This document shows positions 1 through 8,008 of a stretch of DNA of 51,230 nt, piece by piece. The notes beneath the pieces were generated by a model. The model was not told the DNA's origin, did not search any database, and saw nothing but the letters and a program-made list of their open reading frames with translations. The stretch lies in assembly GCF_014647315.1 (NCBI RefSeq), contig NZ_BMOY01000020.1, forward strand, positions 1 to 51,230, in the 5' to 3' direction. The translations under genes and the position numbers were made by a program. The stretch's first letter is position 1. Every line of letters starts with the position of its first letter. Source of the DNA: Paenalicyclobacillus cellulosilyticus. Its GTDB lineage: Bacteria > Bacillota > Bacilli > Alicyclobacillales > Alicyclobacillaceae.

Positions 1-103
1 GGTCAAATAGTTTGATTTTCATATGAGTGATCCACTTCCCCTTGGGTTAGATTTTTTCGTGAGTTGACACGTCGCGCCGCGGCGGCAGTCCTGTTTTGCC
101 TGG

Positions 104-141
104 TGAAGTTGAAAACACCTGTTGATGAAGTTGAAAACACC
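104..141. repeat. Two 16-bp direct repeats
   Basis: TGAAGTTGAAAACACC occurs at 104-119 and again, identically, at 126-141 (period 22 bp). It lies beyond the stop codon of the AI-2E transporter gene. The first 100 bases of the window hold no recognisable gene. Closely spaced direct repeats of this kind are typical of the ends of IS21-family insertion sequences, so this may be the edge of a mobile element that lies mostly outside the window. That assignment is inference; no transposase is visible. Confidence 0.6.
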
Positions 142-157
142 CGGTGAAACGCATGCC

Positions 158-1213
158 TCACGTCGTCTGCAGCTTCCGCACGTGGATCCAGATGACTTTG
201 AGCACCGCCAAAGCCGGAACGGCGACGATGAGCCCGAGCACCCCTCCCACCTGCTCCCCGAGCAACAGCGCCGCGACGATGGCCATCGGGTGCAGCTGCA
301 ACGTGCGGCCCATGATCTGCGGCGACACCAGATTCCCCTCCAGCTGTTGGACAATCACGTTGACCACCAACACCTTGAGCGCCATCTGCGGACTGATGGA
401 CAACGCGAGCAACAACCCCGGCGCCGCGCCGAGGAACGGGCCGAGATACGGGATGACGTTGGTCAGCGCGACGAACAGCGCCAACAAGAGCGCATACGGC
501 ATCCCCACCACGAGGAGGCCGGCGTACGTAAGGACGCCGACCACGAGCATCACGAGCAGCTGGCCGCGCACGTAACGGCCGAGGGTGTCGTCGATCCCGG
601 CGAGGATGTCCCGCATGGCCTGCCGGTACTTGGCCGGCGTCAGATGGACCACCGCCCGGCCGATGGCTTGGCCGTCCTTGAGCAAGTAGAACACCAAAAA
701 CGGGATGACGAACAGCATGAATATGAAGGACAAGGTATTGGTGAGCATCGACAGGACGCCGGCGGCGTACAGGGTGACGTTTTGCTCCGCGCGGTTGAGG
801 GCGGCCTCAATCCCGCGGCGCAACGCTTCCGGCAGGTACTGGCGCTTGTGGGCCAGCCCGTCGATCCATGCGTCCGCCTGTTGCACGAGCGACGGCAGGT
901 GTTGCGACAAGTCCGTCAGCTGCCGCGAAACCAGCGGGATGGCGTTGAGCACGGCCACGGCCGAGAGTAAGATAAAAGCCAAGTAGATGGTGAGGATGGC
1001 CGCCCCGCGCGGCATGCGGCGGCGGACCAGGATGTCGACCAGCGGCTGCAAGAGGTAGCTGCAGATCATGGCGATGACGAACGGGACCACGACGGAGCGC
1101 ACGACCACCCACACGTCGTGGATGAAACCGCGCAGCTGTCCCAAGATGTATATACAGGCCAGCGTCACCAGCAAGGAGACGGCCGCTCGGAGATAACGGC
1201 GGGAATCCGGCAT
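158..1213 (-). CDS. AI-2E family transporter (YrrI-like)
   Basis: A 351-residue polytopic membrane protein of the AI-2E/PerM family (UPF0118). The family includes the AI-2 exporter TqsA and Na+/H+ antiporters, and the substrate here cannot be read. Hydrophobic segments follow the family pattern: one near residues 10-30, a pair near 35-85, then a cluster from about 165 to the end that includes the conserved NVIPYLGP motif. The ATG at 1213 is chosen because GGGAGGGGAGAGG lies just upstream and the protein then begins MPDSRRY; a longer open frame to 1321 adds a non-family arginine-rich leader. In Bacillus the homologue yrrI lies between recD2 and alaS, downstream of iscS (yrvO) and mnmA, and this copy sits in the comparable position. 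Confidence 0.9.
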   Translation of the reverse strand: MPDSRRYLRAAVSLLVTLACIYILGQLRGFIHDVWVVVRSVVVPFVIAMICSYLLQPLVDILVRRRMPRGAAILTIYLAFILLSAVAVLNAIPLVSRQLTDLSQHLPSLVQQADAWIDGLAHKRQYLPEALRRGIEAALNRAEQNVTLYAAGVLSMLTNTLSFIFMLFVIPFLVFYLLKDGQAIGRAVVHLTPAKYRQAMRDILAGIDDTLGRYVRGQLLVMLVVGVLTYAGLLVVGMPYALLLALFVALTNVIPYLGPFLGAAPGLLLALSISPQMALKVLVVNVIVQQLEGNLVSPQIMGRTLQLHPMAIVAALLLGEQVGGVLGLIVAVPALAVLKVIWIHVRKLQTT

Positions 1214-1368
1214 CCTCTCCCCTCCCGGCCTCGCGCAGTTCTCCCGCGCCGGACGCGGCGCGCCGCGATGCCGCGCCGGTGCACCGCAGAGAAAAGTATA
1301 TGCAAAACATGGACGCATCATGAAAGGCGGTCCGCGCCAGCGGTTACGCCTTCCGTCCGCGTGGAGGG

Positions 1369-1782
1369 ATGAGGTTGGCTTATCTCGCGGTCGCCCTCGG
1401 CGGGTTCACCGGGGCGGTGTTGCGTTATCTGCTCAGCGAATGGATGGCGACTTGGCACGGCTTCCCGGCGGCGACGCTGCTCATCAACACATCCGGAAGC
1501 CTGTTTCTCACCTGGTTCTATACGTATACGATGGAACGCTTTCCTATCCATCCCCACCTTCGGCTCGGGATAGGCACGGGCTTGGTGGGCGCGTTCACCA
1601 CCTACTCCACGTACGCCGTCGAAACCTGGAAGCTTGTGGACGCCCGGGCGCTCGGCATGGCGCTTGCCTATGCGACGGCGTCGATGGGATTGTCGCTCGC
1701 GGCGGCGGGCGTCGGCTATCGCCTGGCGATGCGGCAATCGCGCCTGCGATGGGCCGGCGAAGGGGAGGGCGAGGCCCCGTGA
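1369..1782 (+). CDS. crcB1: Fluoride channel subunit CrcB1
   Basis: A 137-residue CrcB/Fluc protein, a small four-helix membrane channel that exports fluoride as a dual-topology dimer. Family motifs are clear: GGFTGAVLRY near the N-terminus, TLLINTSGS in helix 2 (family Asn in TLxxN) and GAFTTYSTY in helix 3, which carries the Phe-box region. The start is uncertain: the purine-rich GGAGGG abuts the ATG with almost no spacer, but no better in-frame codon exists upstream. Its stop overlaps the GTG of the next crcB gene (GTGA), so the two are translationally coupled. Two different adjacent subunits suggest a heterodimeric Fluc as in other Bacillota. Confidence 0.9.
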   Translation: MRLAYLAVALGGFTGAVLRYLLSEWMATWHGFPAATLLINTSGSLFLTWFYTYTMERFPIHPHLRLGIGTGLVGAFTTYSTYAVETWKLVDARALGMALAYATASMGLSLAAAGVGYRLAMRQSRLRWAGEGEGEAP

Positions 1783-2144
1783 CGGCGCTCTTCTTGATTG
1801 GTTGCGGCGGCATCCTCGGCGCACTCGCCCGTTATGGCATCTCCAAGTGGCTTGGCGAACGGATGCCGATCTCGTTCCCGCTCGCCACCCTGCTCATCAA
1901 CGTGTCCGGTTCATGCTTGCTCGGCCTGCTGACCCGCCACATCGCGCTGTGGTTTCCGGCGGCAAGCCCGGGTGCCATGCTGTTTGCCGGTGTGGGGTTT
2001 TGCGGTGCGTACACCACGTTTTCGACGTTCGCCTATGAAATGACCATGCTCTGGCGGGAGGGCAGGTTCGCGGTGGCCGCGCTGTACCTGGGGTTGACCT
2101 TTGTGCTCGGTATGGCGGCCGCCGCCGCCGGCCTGTACCTATGA
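1779..2144 (+). CDS. crcB2: Fluoride channel subunit CrcB2
   Basis: A 121-residue second CrcB/Fluc subunit. It starts at a GTG whose last bases overlap the TGA of crcB1, with AGGGGAGGG at 1761-1769 as ribosome binding site. Motifs: GGILGALARYG, ATLLINVSGS, and GFCGAYTTFSTF, which matches the family consensus GFCGGFTTFSTF more closely than the partner does. Four hydrophobic helices are visible. The pair is transcribed against the surrounding minus-strand housekeeping genes, and convergent transcription from the right is stopped by the minus-strand terminator at 2144-2167. Confidence 0.93.
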   Translation: MTALFLIGCGGILGALARYGISKWLGERMPISFPLATLLINVSGSCLLGLLTRHIALWFPAASPGAMLFAGVGFCGAYTTFSTFAYEMTMLWREGRFAVAALYLGLTFVLGMAAAAAGLYL

Positions 2145-2167
2145 AAAAAGCCGGGCATACACCCGGC
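2144..2167 (-). terminator. Intrinsic terminator of the zinc-ribbon gene
   Basis: On the minus strand GCCGGG (2167-2162), a 6-nt loop and CCCGGC (2155-2150) are followed directly by a run of T (plus-strand A run at 2144-2149). It lies 23 bp after the stop of the small zinc-ribbon gene, so it terminates that gene and shields crcB2 from antisense transcription. On the plus strand there is no T-run after the stem. Confidence 0.85.
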
Positions 2168-2189
2168 TGGCACACCATCCCGCCTTGCG

Positions 2190-2375
2190 TCAAGCGCCCG
2201 TGCCGAATTGCAGTTCGGGCGGATGGTCCACGGCGACGAGGGACCCGTCTTCCGCCACCTCGTACAGGCGGACCTCCTCGCCCGAAACGTTGAACTCCAT
2301 GAAGCAACCCCAGCAGTAATACTGATTGGCGCCAATCTTGCCGATATCCTTGCAGTTGCAATGTGGGCATCTCAT
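2190..2375 (-). CDS. Small zinc-ribbon protein (61 aa)
   Basis: A 61-residue protein with two cysteine pairs, CPHC (followed by NC) near the N-terminus and CWGC about 20 residues later. This is the layout of a zinc ribbon. Between them is GANQYYCWGCFMEF; the acidic C-terminal half (VRLYEVAEDGSL) looks like a short beta domain. The ATG at 2375 is chosen over upstream in-frame codons because AAGGAG lies seven to eight bases before it and the zinc motif then begins at residue 2 (MRCPHCNC). It has its own terminator. The function is unknown; similar tiny zinc ribbons occur widely in Bacillota. It occupies the slot next to iscS where Bacillus carries mnmA. Confidence 0.8.
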   Translation of the reverse strand: MRCPHCNCKDIGKIGANQYYCWGCFMEFNVSGEEVRLYEVAEDGSLVAVDHPPELQFGTGA

Positions 2376-2624
2376 CGTACATAACTCCTTCGCACGTTTC
2401 GGTTGTGCCGGGACCACCCCGGACATCCACGTTCATCCCCTGCCATCCAACCACCACTTCATATCGTAACCTGACGGAGGAACCCCTATACGGCAGCCAA
2501 CTATCCCTTTTACGAATCCTAACGCACCGCGGCAAACGACGCAAGTAAGCCATCCGGCCAAGGGTTGGCAGCCGCAACGTGCGTTCACAGTTCGCTCATC
2601 ATCCTGCGGCCGCCGCAGGACAGG

Positions 2625-3770
2625 TCACGCACGGCGCAGCCGAGAGACCACGCGCACGACCAGCTCACCGGCCGCCCGCGCCTCGTCCACCGTCGTCATG
2701 CCCGAGAAGCTGAAGCGCACCGCTTCGCGCGCCTCTTCCTCCGCCTGGCCGCACGCCAACAGGACGTGGCTCGGCTCCAAACTCCCCGCGGTGCACGCCG
2801 ATCCCGCCGAGGCCAGCACGCCCTCGAGGTCGAGGCGCATCAGCAGGATGTCGTTGCGCACGCCGCGAAACGCGACGTTCAAAATGGCGGGCGACCCGTC
2901 CGGCGGCGAATTGACCCGTACGCCCGGCAGCCGGGAGACGGGCTGCCAGAAGGCGGCGCGGACCTCGGCCAGGTGGCGGGTGTGCTCCTCCATCCCGATG
3001 CGCGCCAAGCGCGCGCACGCCGCGCCGAAACCTGCGATACCGAGCACGTTCTCCGTCCCCGCCCGCCGCCCCCGCTCCTGGGCTCCGCCGCGCAGGACAG
3101 GCTGCCAGCGGGTGCCGCGGCGAACGTACAACGCGCCGACCCCTTTCGGGCCGTGGATCTTGTGGGCGGAAAACGTGGCGAGATCGATACCGGTGTCCTC
3201 GACGCGCACCGGAACCACGCCGAGTGCCTGGACCATGTCGCAGTGAACGACCACCTGGCTGTCCGCTTGTTTGACGGCCGCCGCGATGTCTGACACAGGA
3301 TACACCGCACCGGTCTCGTTGTTGACCGCCATCACCGAGACGCACAAGGTATCGGGGCGCAGTGCCGAGACCACGTCCGCGACGGCCAACGTCCCGTCCG
3401 GCCGCGGCCGGACGAAGGTCACCTCGGCGCCGAATTGCCGCAGTGCCCGGCATGGTTCGAGCACCGAGTGGTGTTCAACCGCCGTCGTCACCACATGGCG
3501 GCGTACCCGTCCGTCGGCCCCCGCCGCCAGCCAAGCGCCGAACAGCGCCAGATGGTTCGCCTCTGTGCCGCCGCTGGTGAAGACGACGTCTCCCGGCGCC
3601 GCGCCGATGAACGCGGCCACTTGCCGCCGCGCGGTTTCCACCACCGCCCGCGCGTCCCGGCCCCGGGCATGGAGGCTCGAAGGATTGCCGTATTCAGCTG
3701 CCACCGCCGCCATGGCCGCCCACACCTCGTCCGCCATCGGCGTCGTGGCCGCGTTGTCGAGGTAGATCAC
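2625..3770 (-). CDS. iscS: Cysteine desulfurase (IscS/NifS family)
   Basis: A 381-residue PLP enzyme that removes sulfur from L-cysteine as an enzyme persulfide for Fe-S clusters or tRNA thiolation. It begins VIYLDNAATTP, the family N-terminus, which selects the GTG at 3770; an upstream GTG at 3782 and an ATG at 3857 are possible but add non-family residues. Visible residues: SGGTEANHLAL, the His of TTAVEHHSVLEP, the PLP lysine in SAHKIHGPKG, and the active-site cysteine in SAGSACTAGSLEPSHVL. It lies 100 bp behind cymR in the same direction, as yrvO follows cymR in Bacillus. mnmA, the usual partner, does not follow it here. Confidence 0.95.
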   Translation of the reverse strand: MIYLDNAATTPMADEVWAAMAAVAAEYGNPSSLHARGRDARAVVETARRQVAAFIGAAPGDVVFTSGGTEANHLALFGAWLAAGADGRVRRHVVTTAVEHHSVLEPCRALRQFGAEVTFVRPRPDGTLAVADVVSALRPDTLCVSVMAVNNETGAVYPVSDIAAAVKQADSQVVVHCDMVQALGVVPVRVEDTGIDLATFSAHKIHGPKGVGALYVRRGTRWQPVLRGGAQERGRRAGTENVLGIAGFGAACARLARIGMEEHTRHLAEVRAAFWQPVSRLPGVRVNSPPDGSPAILNVAFRGVRNDILLMRLDLEGVLASAGSACTAGSLEPSHVLLACGQAEEEAREAVRFSFSGMTTVDEARAAGELVVRVVSRLRRA

Positions 3771-3870
3771 ACCCGCCCCCACGTTCTTCCCACCACCGCC
3801 CGCGCAGGCTTGGGAAACCAGGTCAGCCGGCGAAACATGCCGGAAGCAACCATCCATGAAAAGTCTTTCT

Positions 3871-4281
3871 TCAAATGTAAAACATGTACGTGCCTTCGCT
3901 TCGGTGTTTCATGTCCACCAAATCCTGCAGGGTCACCGACTCCATCACGGACAGGATGGCTTGACGCAGCCGGTCCCATAACTCGTCCAACCCGTCTTCC
4001 ACGTCCTGGTCGACCAGGGTGAGCGGGCCCTCCAGGGTGAGGATGATGTCCTTCACCGTGATCTCTGTCTTGGGACGCGCCAAGATGTAGCCGCCATACG
4101 CCCCGCGGATGCTCTTGACCAAACCCGCATTCCGCAACGGGGCGATGAGCTGTTCCAGATAGTGCTCCGAGAGGGACTGGCGCTCGGCGACCGTTTTCAA
4201 CGACGTCGGCGTCTTGCCGTCGCCGGCAGCCAAGTCCACCATCAGCATCAGTCCATAACGGCCTTTGGTCGAGATCTTCAA
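3871..4281 (-). CDS. cymR: Rrf2-family cysteine metabolism repressor CymR
   Basis: A 136-residue Rrf2 regulator. The N-terminal winged helix begins MKISTKGRYGLMLM, and SLSEHYLEQLIAPLRNAGLV and the wing SIRGAYGGY match Bacillus CymR closely, including the unusual C-terminal MFYI. The three-cysteine Fe-S cluster set of IscR/NsrR is absent, as in CymR, which works through a complex with CysK. The start is TTG at 4281, overlapping the TGA stop of rarA (TTGA), with GGGAGG about 10 bases upstream inside rarA. This implies translational coupling to rarA. In Bacillus it represses cysteine and sulfur uptake genes. Confidence 0.96.
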   Translation of the reverse strand: MKISTKGRYGLMLMVDLAAGDGKTPTSLKTVAERQSLSEHYLEQLIAPLRNAGLVKSIRGAYGGYILARPKTEITVKDIILTLEGPLTLVDQDVEDGLDELWDRLRQAILSVMESVTLQDLVDMKHRSEGTYMFYI

Positions 4282-5603
4282 TCCTCTGTCGCCTCCCGCT
4301 CTCCGGTCCGGGCCATTTTGCGCTTCCCGTGTGCGGGGACCGGCGGGATGTAGTACTGGCGCGGCTCAACCCCCTCCGGCCAGTAGCTCTGTTCGACGTA
4401 ATGGCCGGGGAAATCGTGCGGATACAGGTACCCGCGCCCGCTGCCGAGGGCTTCGGCACCAGGATAGCCCGTCCCGCGCAGATGGGGCGGGACGGTGAGC
4501 GGCAAACCTTGTGCCACGTCCGCCAACGCCTTGTCGATGGCCACATAGGCCGCGTTCGACTTCGGCGCCGTCGCCAAATAGGCGGTCGCCTGCGCCAGCA
4601 CGATGCGGCCTTCCGGCATCCCGATCCGCTCCACAGCCTGCCAAGCGGCGATGGCCACCACGAGCCCCATCGGATCGGCATTGCCGATGTCTTCGGCAGC
4701 CAGGATGGTCAGGCGGCGGGCGATAAACCGCGGGTCCTCTCCGGCGTGGAGCATCTTCGCCAACCAAAGCATGGCAGCGTCCGGATCCGAGCCGCGCACC
4801 GACTTGATGAAGGCGGAGATGGTATCGTAATGCTCGTCTCCCTGCCGGTCGTAGACCACCTGGCGCTCCTGGAGGGAAGCCGAAGCCTGCTCCTCGTCCA
4901 CCACCGCGCGCCCTTGCGCGTCGATGGGCGCGGAGAGCACCGCGGCCTCCAGCGCGTTGAGCATCCGGCGGGCGTCCCCGGCCGCCACCCGCACCAGCAG
5001 GCGTTGCGCCGCTTCCGTCACATACGGATGATAGCGGCCGAGTCCGCGTTCGCCGTCGGCCAGGGCGCGTTGCAGCAGGATGAGCAGATCCTCCTCCGCC
5101 AGCGGCTCGAGCCGGAAGACGTGCGAACGGGAGACGAGCGCCGGGTTCACTTCAAAATACGGGTTTTCGGTCGTCGCGCCAATCAGCACGATGAGCCCCG
5201 CTTCCACGAACGGCAACAGCGCGTCCTGCTGCGCTTTGTTGAAGCGGTGGATCTCGTCGATGAACAACACCGTTTTGCGTCCGTACAACGCCCGTTCTTC
5301 CTGCGCCGCCTCGATGACCCGCCGGATGTCGGACACGCCGGACGACACCGCGTTCAGTGTCTCGAAGCGGGCTTTGGTGTGATGGGCGATGACCTGGGCG
5401 AGCGTCGTCTTGCCGGTCCCGGGCGGTCCGAAGAAGATGACGCTCATCAGCCTGTCTGACTCGATGGCGCGCCGCAACAGGGACCCCGGTCCGATGATGT
5501 GGCGCTGCCCCACCACCTCATCGAGCGTCCGCGGCCGCATGCGATAAGCCAACGGCGCCTCCGCATCCCGTTCCCGCTCCGCCTGTGCTGCGAACAGGTC
5601 CAA
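4278..5603 (-). CDS. rarA: Replication-associated recombination ATPase RarA (MgsA)
   Basis: A 441-residue AAA+ ATPase of the clamp-loader-like RarA/MgsA/WRNIP1 family, acting at stalled forks. Walker A GPPGTGKTT (near residue 60), Walker B LFIDEIHRF, sensor GATTENPYFEV and the arginine-finger region NPALVSRS are intact. The C-terminal tetramerisation region carries AAEDIGNADP and the family ending region HDFPGHYVEQSYWP. The start is a TTG giving MDLFAAQAERERD..PLAYRMRP, the family N-terminus. A strong promoter at 5691-5719 drives it, and cymR and iscS follow in the same transcript. Confidence 0.95.
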   Translation of the reverse strand: MDLFAAQAERERDAEAPLAYRMRPRTLDEVVGQRHIIGPGSLLRRAIESDRLMSVIFFGPPGTGKTTLAQVIAHHTKARFETLNAVSSGVSDIRRVIEAAQEERALYGRKTVLFIDEIHRFNKAQQDALLPFVEAGLIVLIGATTENPYFEVNPALVSRSHVFRLEPLAEEDLLILLQRALADGERGLGRYHPYVTEAAQRLLVRVAAGDARRMLNALEAAVLSAPIDAQGRAVVDEEQASASLQERQVVYDRQGDEHYDTISAFIKSVRGSDPDAAMLWLAKMLHAGEDPRFIARRLTILAAEDIGNADPMGLVVAIAAWQAVERIGMPEGRIVLAQATAYLATAPKSNAAYVAIDKALADVAQGLPLTVPPHLRGTGYPGAEALGSGRGYLYPHDFPGHYVEQSYWPEGVEPRQYYIPPVPAHGKRKMARTGEREATED

Positions 5604-5690
5604 GGCTCACGACACGCTCCCTCACCGCGCATGGCCCTTCGTCGCCGCAAACCGCGCGTCGATTTCCTAGTTTCTCACTCGCCATTTCTC

Positions 5691-5719
5691 ATTATAAGCG
5701 GTCTGGCCGCACGGAGCAA
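5691..5719 (-). promoter_or_regulatory. Sigma-A promoter of rarA-cymR-iscS
   Basis: Minus-strand TTGCTC (5719-5714), a 17-bp spacer, and a perfect TATAAT (5696-5691). Transcription would start near 5684, about 80 bases before rarA. Confidence 0.8.
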
Positions 5720-5812
5720 CTTCGTATCACGAAATGCTTGCCGGCGAAAACGATTGCATGGCGAGGCGATGTCTGTTGTCATATCGTGCGATAACCCGCT
5801 TCGTCTTTCGAC

Positions 5813-5844
5813 AAAAAATAAAAAGCGACCGTGCATCTGGTCGC
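5813..5844 (-). terminator. Terminator of the 6S RNA gene
   Basis: Minus strand: GCGACC (5844-5839), an 8-nt loop, GGTCGC (5830-5825), then TTTTTATTTTTT. It lies just past the 3' arm of the 6S RNA closing stem and before the rarA promoter, so it ends the 6S transcript. Confidence 0.88.
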
Positions 5845-5854
5845 GTCGTGCGCA

Positions 5855-6058
5855 AACAGTCGCCCCGCGGCTGCCGTGACTCCATTTGTTTTGAACCTGC
5901 TCTCCAGCAGGTGGGTGCCCTGCTCATCCGGCTTGCAAGTCCACGAGACCCGTCGGGCCTGAGGCGTTTGCTCCCCGGGGAGACTCCGGGCTCCCTTTCA
6001 ATCGGGTGTTGGCTCAAAACATAAAGGCTTACACCAACAGCGCAGGGACTCGACTGTC
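5855..6058 (-). ncRNA. ssrS: 6S RNA (SsrS/BsrA-like)
   Basis: About 204 nt that can fold as a long hairpin with a closing stem. GACAGTCG at the 5' end (6058-6051) pairs with CGACTGTT at the 3' end (5862-5855), then CCCTGCG with CGCGGGG (one GU pair) and CTG with CAG. Inside are paired segments such as CACCTGCT/AGCAGGTTC near the 3' side, aligning in place with the E. coli 6S segment ACCTTGAACC/GGTTCAAGG. The position between aspS and the next gene matches Bacillus bsrA. 6S RNA binds sigma-A RNA polymerase as an open-promoter mimic in stationary phase. A terminator follows at 5813-5844. Exact ends are inferred from pairing. Confidence 0.85.
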
Positions 6059-6059
6059 C

Positions 6060-6085
6060 GCCGCGCGGCCTGGCGGCCGCGCGGC
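6060..6085 (-). other. 11-bp GC hairpin between aspS and 6S RNA
   Basis: GCCGCGCGGCC and GGCCGCGCGGC form a perfect 11-bp stem with a TGGC loop, directly before the 6S closing stem. No T-run follows on the minus strand. It could slow readthrough from aspS or mark a 5' processing point of a 6S precursor. Confidence 0.6.
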
Positions 6086-6098
6086 TTTGTGTGCCCTT

Positions 6099-6127
6099 AT
6101 CGTAACACCTCCGGCCCGCCGCCGCAA
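6099..6127 (-). promoter_or_regulatory. Candidate 6S RNA promoter
   Basis: Minus-strand TTGCGG (6127-6122), a 17-bp spacer, TACGAT (6104-6099). It lies in the 30 bases just after the aspS stop codon. A transcript starting near 6092 would carry the 11-bp hairpin at 6060-6085 as a 5' leader to 6S RNA. Confidence 0.5.
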
Positions 6128-6130
6128 GCC

Positions 6131-7936
6131 TCAAGCCTTTGGCGCCGTTGGCTCCGGCTGCCGCACCTGGATGCGCAGGATGTCGAGCTGCTCCCGGTTG
6201 ACGGGCGACGGCGCACCCACCATCAGATCCGCGCCCGAAGAAGTCTTGGGGAACGCGATGCAATCGCGCAGCGACTGGCCGCCGCCGAGGATCATGATGA
6301 TCCGGTCCAAACCGAACGCGATCCCGCCGTGCGGCGGCGTCCCGTACTCGAACGCGTCGAGCAGGAAGCCGAACTTGTCGTACGCCTCTTCCCGGCTGAA
6401 ACCGAGCGCGGTGAACATCTTCTCCTGGATGTCGCGGCGGTAGATGCGCATGCTCCCGCCGCCGATCTCATACCCGTTGAGCACCATGTCGTACGCCTGC
6501 GCCCGCACCGCACCCGGGTCGGTATCGAGCAGCGGGACATCCTCCCAGCGCGGCATCGTGAACGGGTGATGCTCCGCCACCCACCGCCCTTCCTCCTCGT
6601 CGTAGCTGAGCAGCGGAAAGTCGGTGATCCAGACGAACCGGAACTGGGACGTGTCGATGAGGCCCAGGTCGTGCCCGAGTTTGTTCCGCAGCGCTCCGAG
6701 CGCCGGCAACACCACCTGGCGATCCGCCGCCCCGATGAGCACCAGGTCCCCAGGTTGCGCGCCCGCCCGCTCGGCGATGGCGCGGAGCCGCTCATCGCCG
6801 AGAAACTTGGCGACGGGGGAACGGAACCCGCCTTCCTCCACCGCGACGGGCGCGAGGCCCTTCAAGCCGAACGGCGCGACAAACTGGATCAACTCGTCGA
6901 TCTGTTTGCGCGAATACCCGGCACACCCTGGTGCGACGAGCGCTTTGATGACCCCGCCGCGCGCCAGGACGTCCTGAAACACCCGGAACTCGGTGCCGCG
7001 GACCGCGTCCGCCACGTCGGCGAGCGGCAACTCGAACCGCAAATCGGGCTTGTCCGAGCCATACCGCTCCATCGCCTCCCGGTACGGCAGGCGAGGGAAC
7101 GGCGTCGCCACCTCGATGCCGGCCACCTCGCGGAACAGCCCGGCCACCATCTCTTCCATCAGGTGCAGGAACTCGTCCATGTCCATGAACGACTGCTCGA
7201 TGTCGAGCTGGGTGAACTCCGGCTGGCGGTCCGCCCGCAGGTCTTCGTCGCGAAAGCAGCGCGCAATTTGATAGTACCGCTCCACCCCGGCCACCATGAG
7301 CAGTTGCTTGAACAGCTGCGGCGACTGGGGCAAGGCGTAGAACGAACCGGGCTGCAACCGGCTCGGCACCAGGTAGTCGCGCGCCCCCTCCGGCGTGCTC
7401 TTCGTGAGGATGGGGGTTTCCACCTCGAGAAAGCCGTGGTCGTCCAAGAACCGGCGCAAAAACCGGTACGCCTGATGGCGCAGCCGCAACATCTGCTGCA
7501 TCTGCGGCCGCCGCAGGTCGAGGTAGCGGTAGCGCAGCCGCACCGGCTCCTCCACGTCGATCCCATCCTCAATGGGAAACGGCGGGTGTTTCGCCGCATT
7601 CAGCACATCGAGGTCGGCCACCACCACCTCGATCTCGCCGGTCGCAATCTTTGGATTCACCGTGTGCGGGGCCCGTGCCACGACCTCGCCGCGCACCGCG
7701 ACGACGTACTCGTTGCGCAGGTGGTCCGCCGCCTCCATCACGGCCGCGGGCGTGCCCCGCTCCCGGTCGAACACCAACTGCACCAAGCCCGTGCGGTCGC
7801 GCAGATCCACGAAGATGATGCCGCCCAAGTCCCGGCGGCGCTGCACCCATCCGGCCAGCACCACTTCCGTGCCTCCCGGCACCCGGATGGTGTCTGCCAC
7901 CATATGCGTGCGCCGCAATCTGATCCCTTGTGTCAT
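6131..7936 (-). CDS. aspS: Aspartyl-tRNA synthetase
   Basis: A 601-residue class IIb synthetase of bacterial type, near the usual 590. Order: N-terminal OB anticodon-binding domain (residues 1-110, with VVLAGWVQRRRDLGG), motif 1/2 region (RFRDEDLRADRQPEFTQLD), the bacterial GAD insertion (about 290-430), and motif 3 with GGIAFGLDRIIMILGG. The start is an ATG with CAGGAGGAAGG seven bases upstream. It lies 72 bp after hisS, the standard Bacillota hisS-aspS pair, and probably shares the hisS promoter and leader. Whether it is discriminating or charges tRNA-Asn too cannot be told here. Confidence 0.97.
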   Translation of the reverse strand: MTQGIRLRRTHMVADTIRVPGGTEVVLAGWVQRRRDLGGIIFVDLRDRTGLVQLVFDRERGTPAAVMEAADHLRNEYVVAVRGEVVARAPHTVNPKIATGEIEVVVADLDVLNAAKHPPFPIEDGIDVEEPVRLRYRYLDLRRPQMQQMLRLRHQAYRFLRRFLDDHGFLEVETPILTKSTPEGARDYLVPSRLQPGSFYALPQSPQLFKQLLMVAGVERYYQIARCFRDEDLRADRQPEFTQLDIEQSFMDMDEFLHLMEEMVAGLFREVAGIEVATPFPRLPYREAMERYGSDKPDLRFELPLADVADAVRGTEFRVFQDVLARGGVIKALVAPGCAGYSRKQIDELIQFVAPFGLKGLAPVAVEEGGFRSPVAKFLGDERLRAIAERAGAQPGDLVLIGAADRQVVLPALGALRNKLGHDLGLIDTSQFRFVWITDFPLLSYDEEEGRWVAEHHPFTMPRWEDVPLLDTDPGAVRAQAYDMVLNGYEIGGGSMRIYRRDIQEKMFTALGFSREEAYDKFGFLLDAFEYGTPPHGGIAFGLDRIIMILGGGQSLRDCIAFPKTSSGADLMVGAPSPVNREQLDILRIQVRQPEPTAPKA

Positions 7937-8008
7937 CCGCCTTCCTCCTGCCCGTCATCTCTGCCGTGCCCCGGTGCGCGCAAGCCCCGTGGCCGGCTCA
8001 CGGTGATC

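Noticed and set aside
1214..1368. Fluoride riboswitch before crcB1
   Set aside because: Some pairing is possible (GGCGG...), but the conserved core of the crcB motif, including the downstream TGATGxCTCTAC-like segment, is absent.
2376..2624. A further small gene between the zinc ribbon and iscS
   Set aside because: Open frames exist, but none has a ribosome binding site or recognisable composition.
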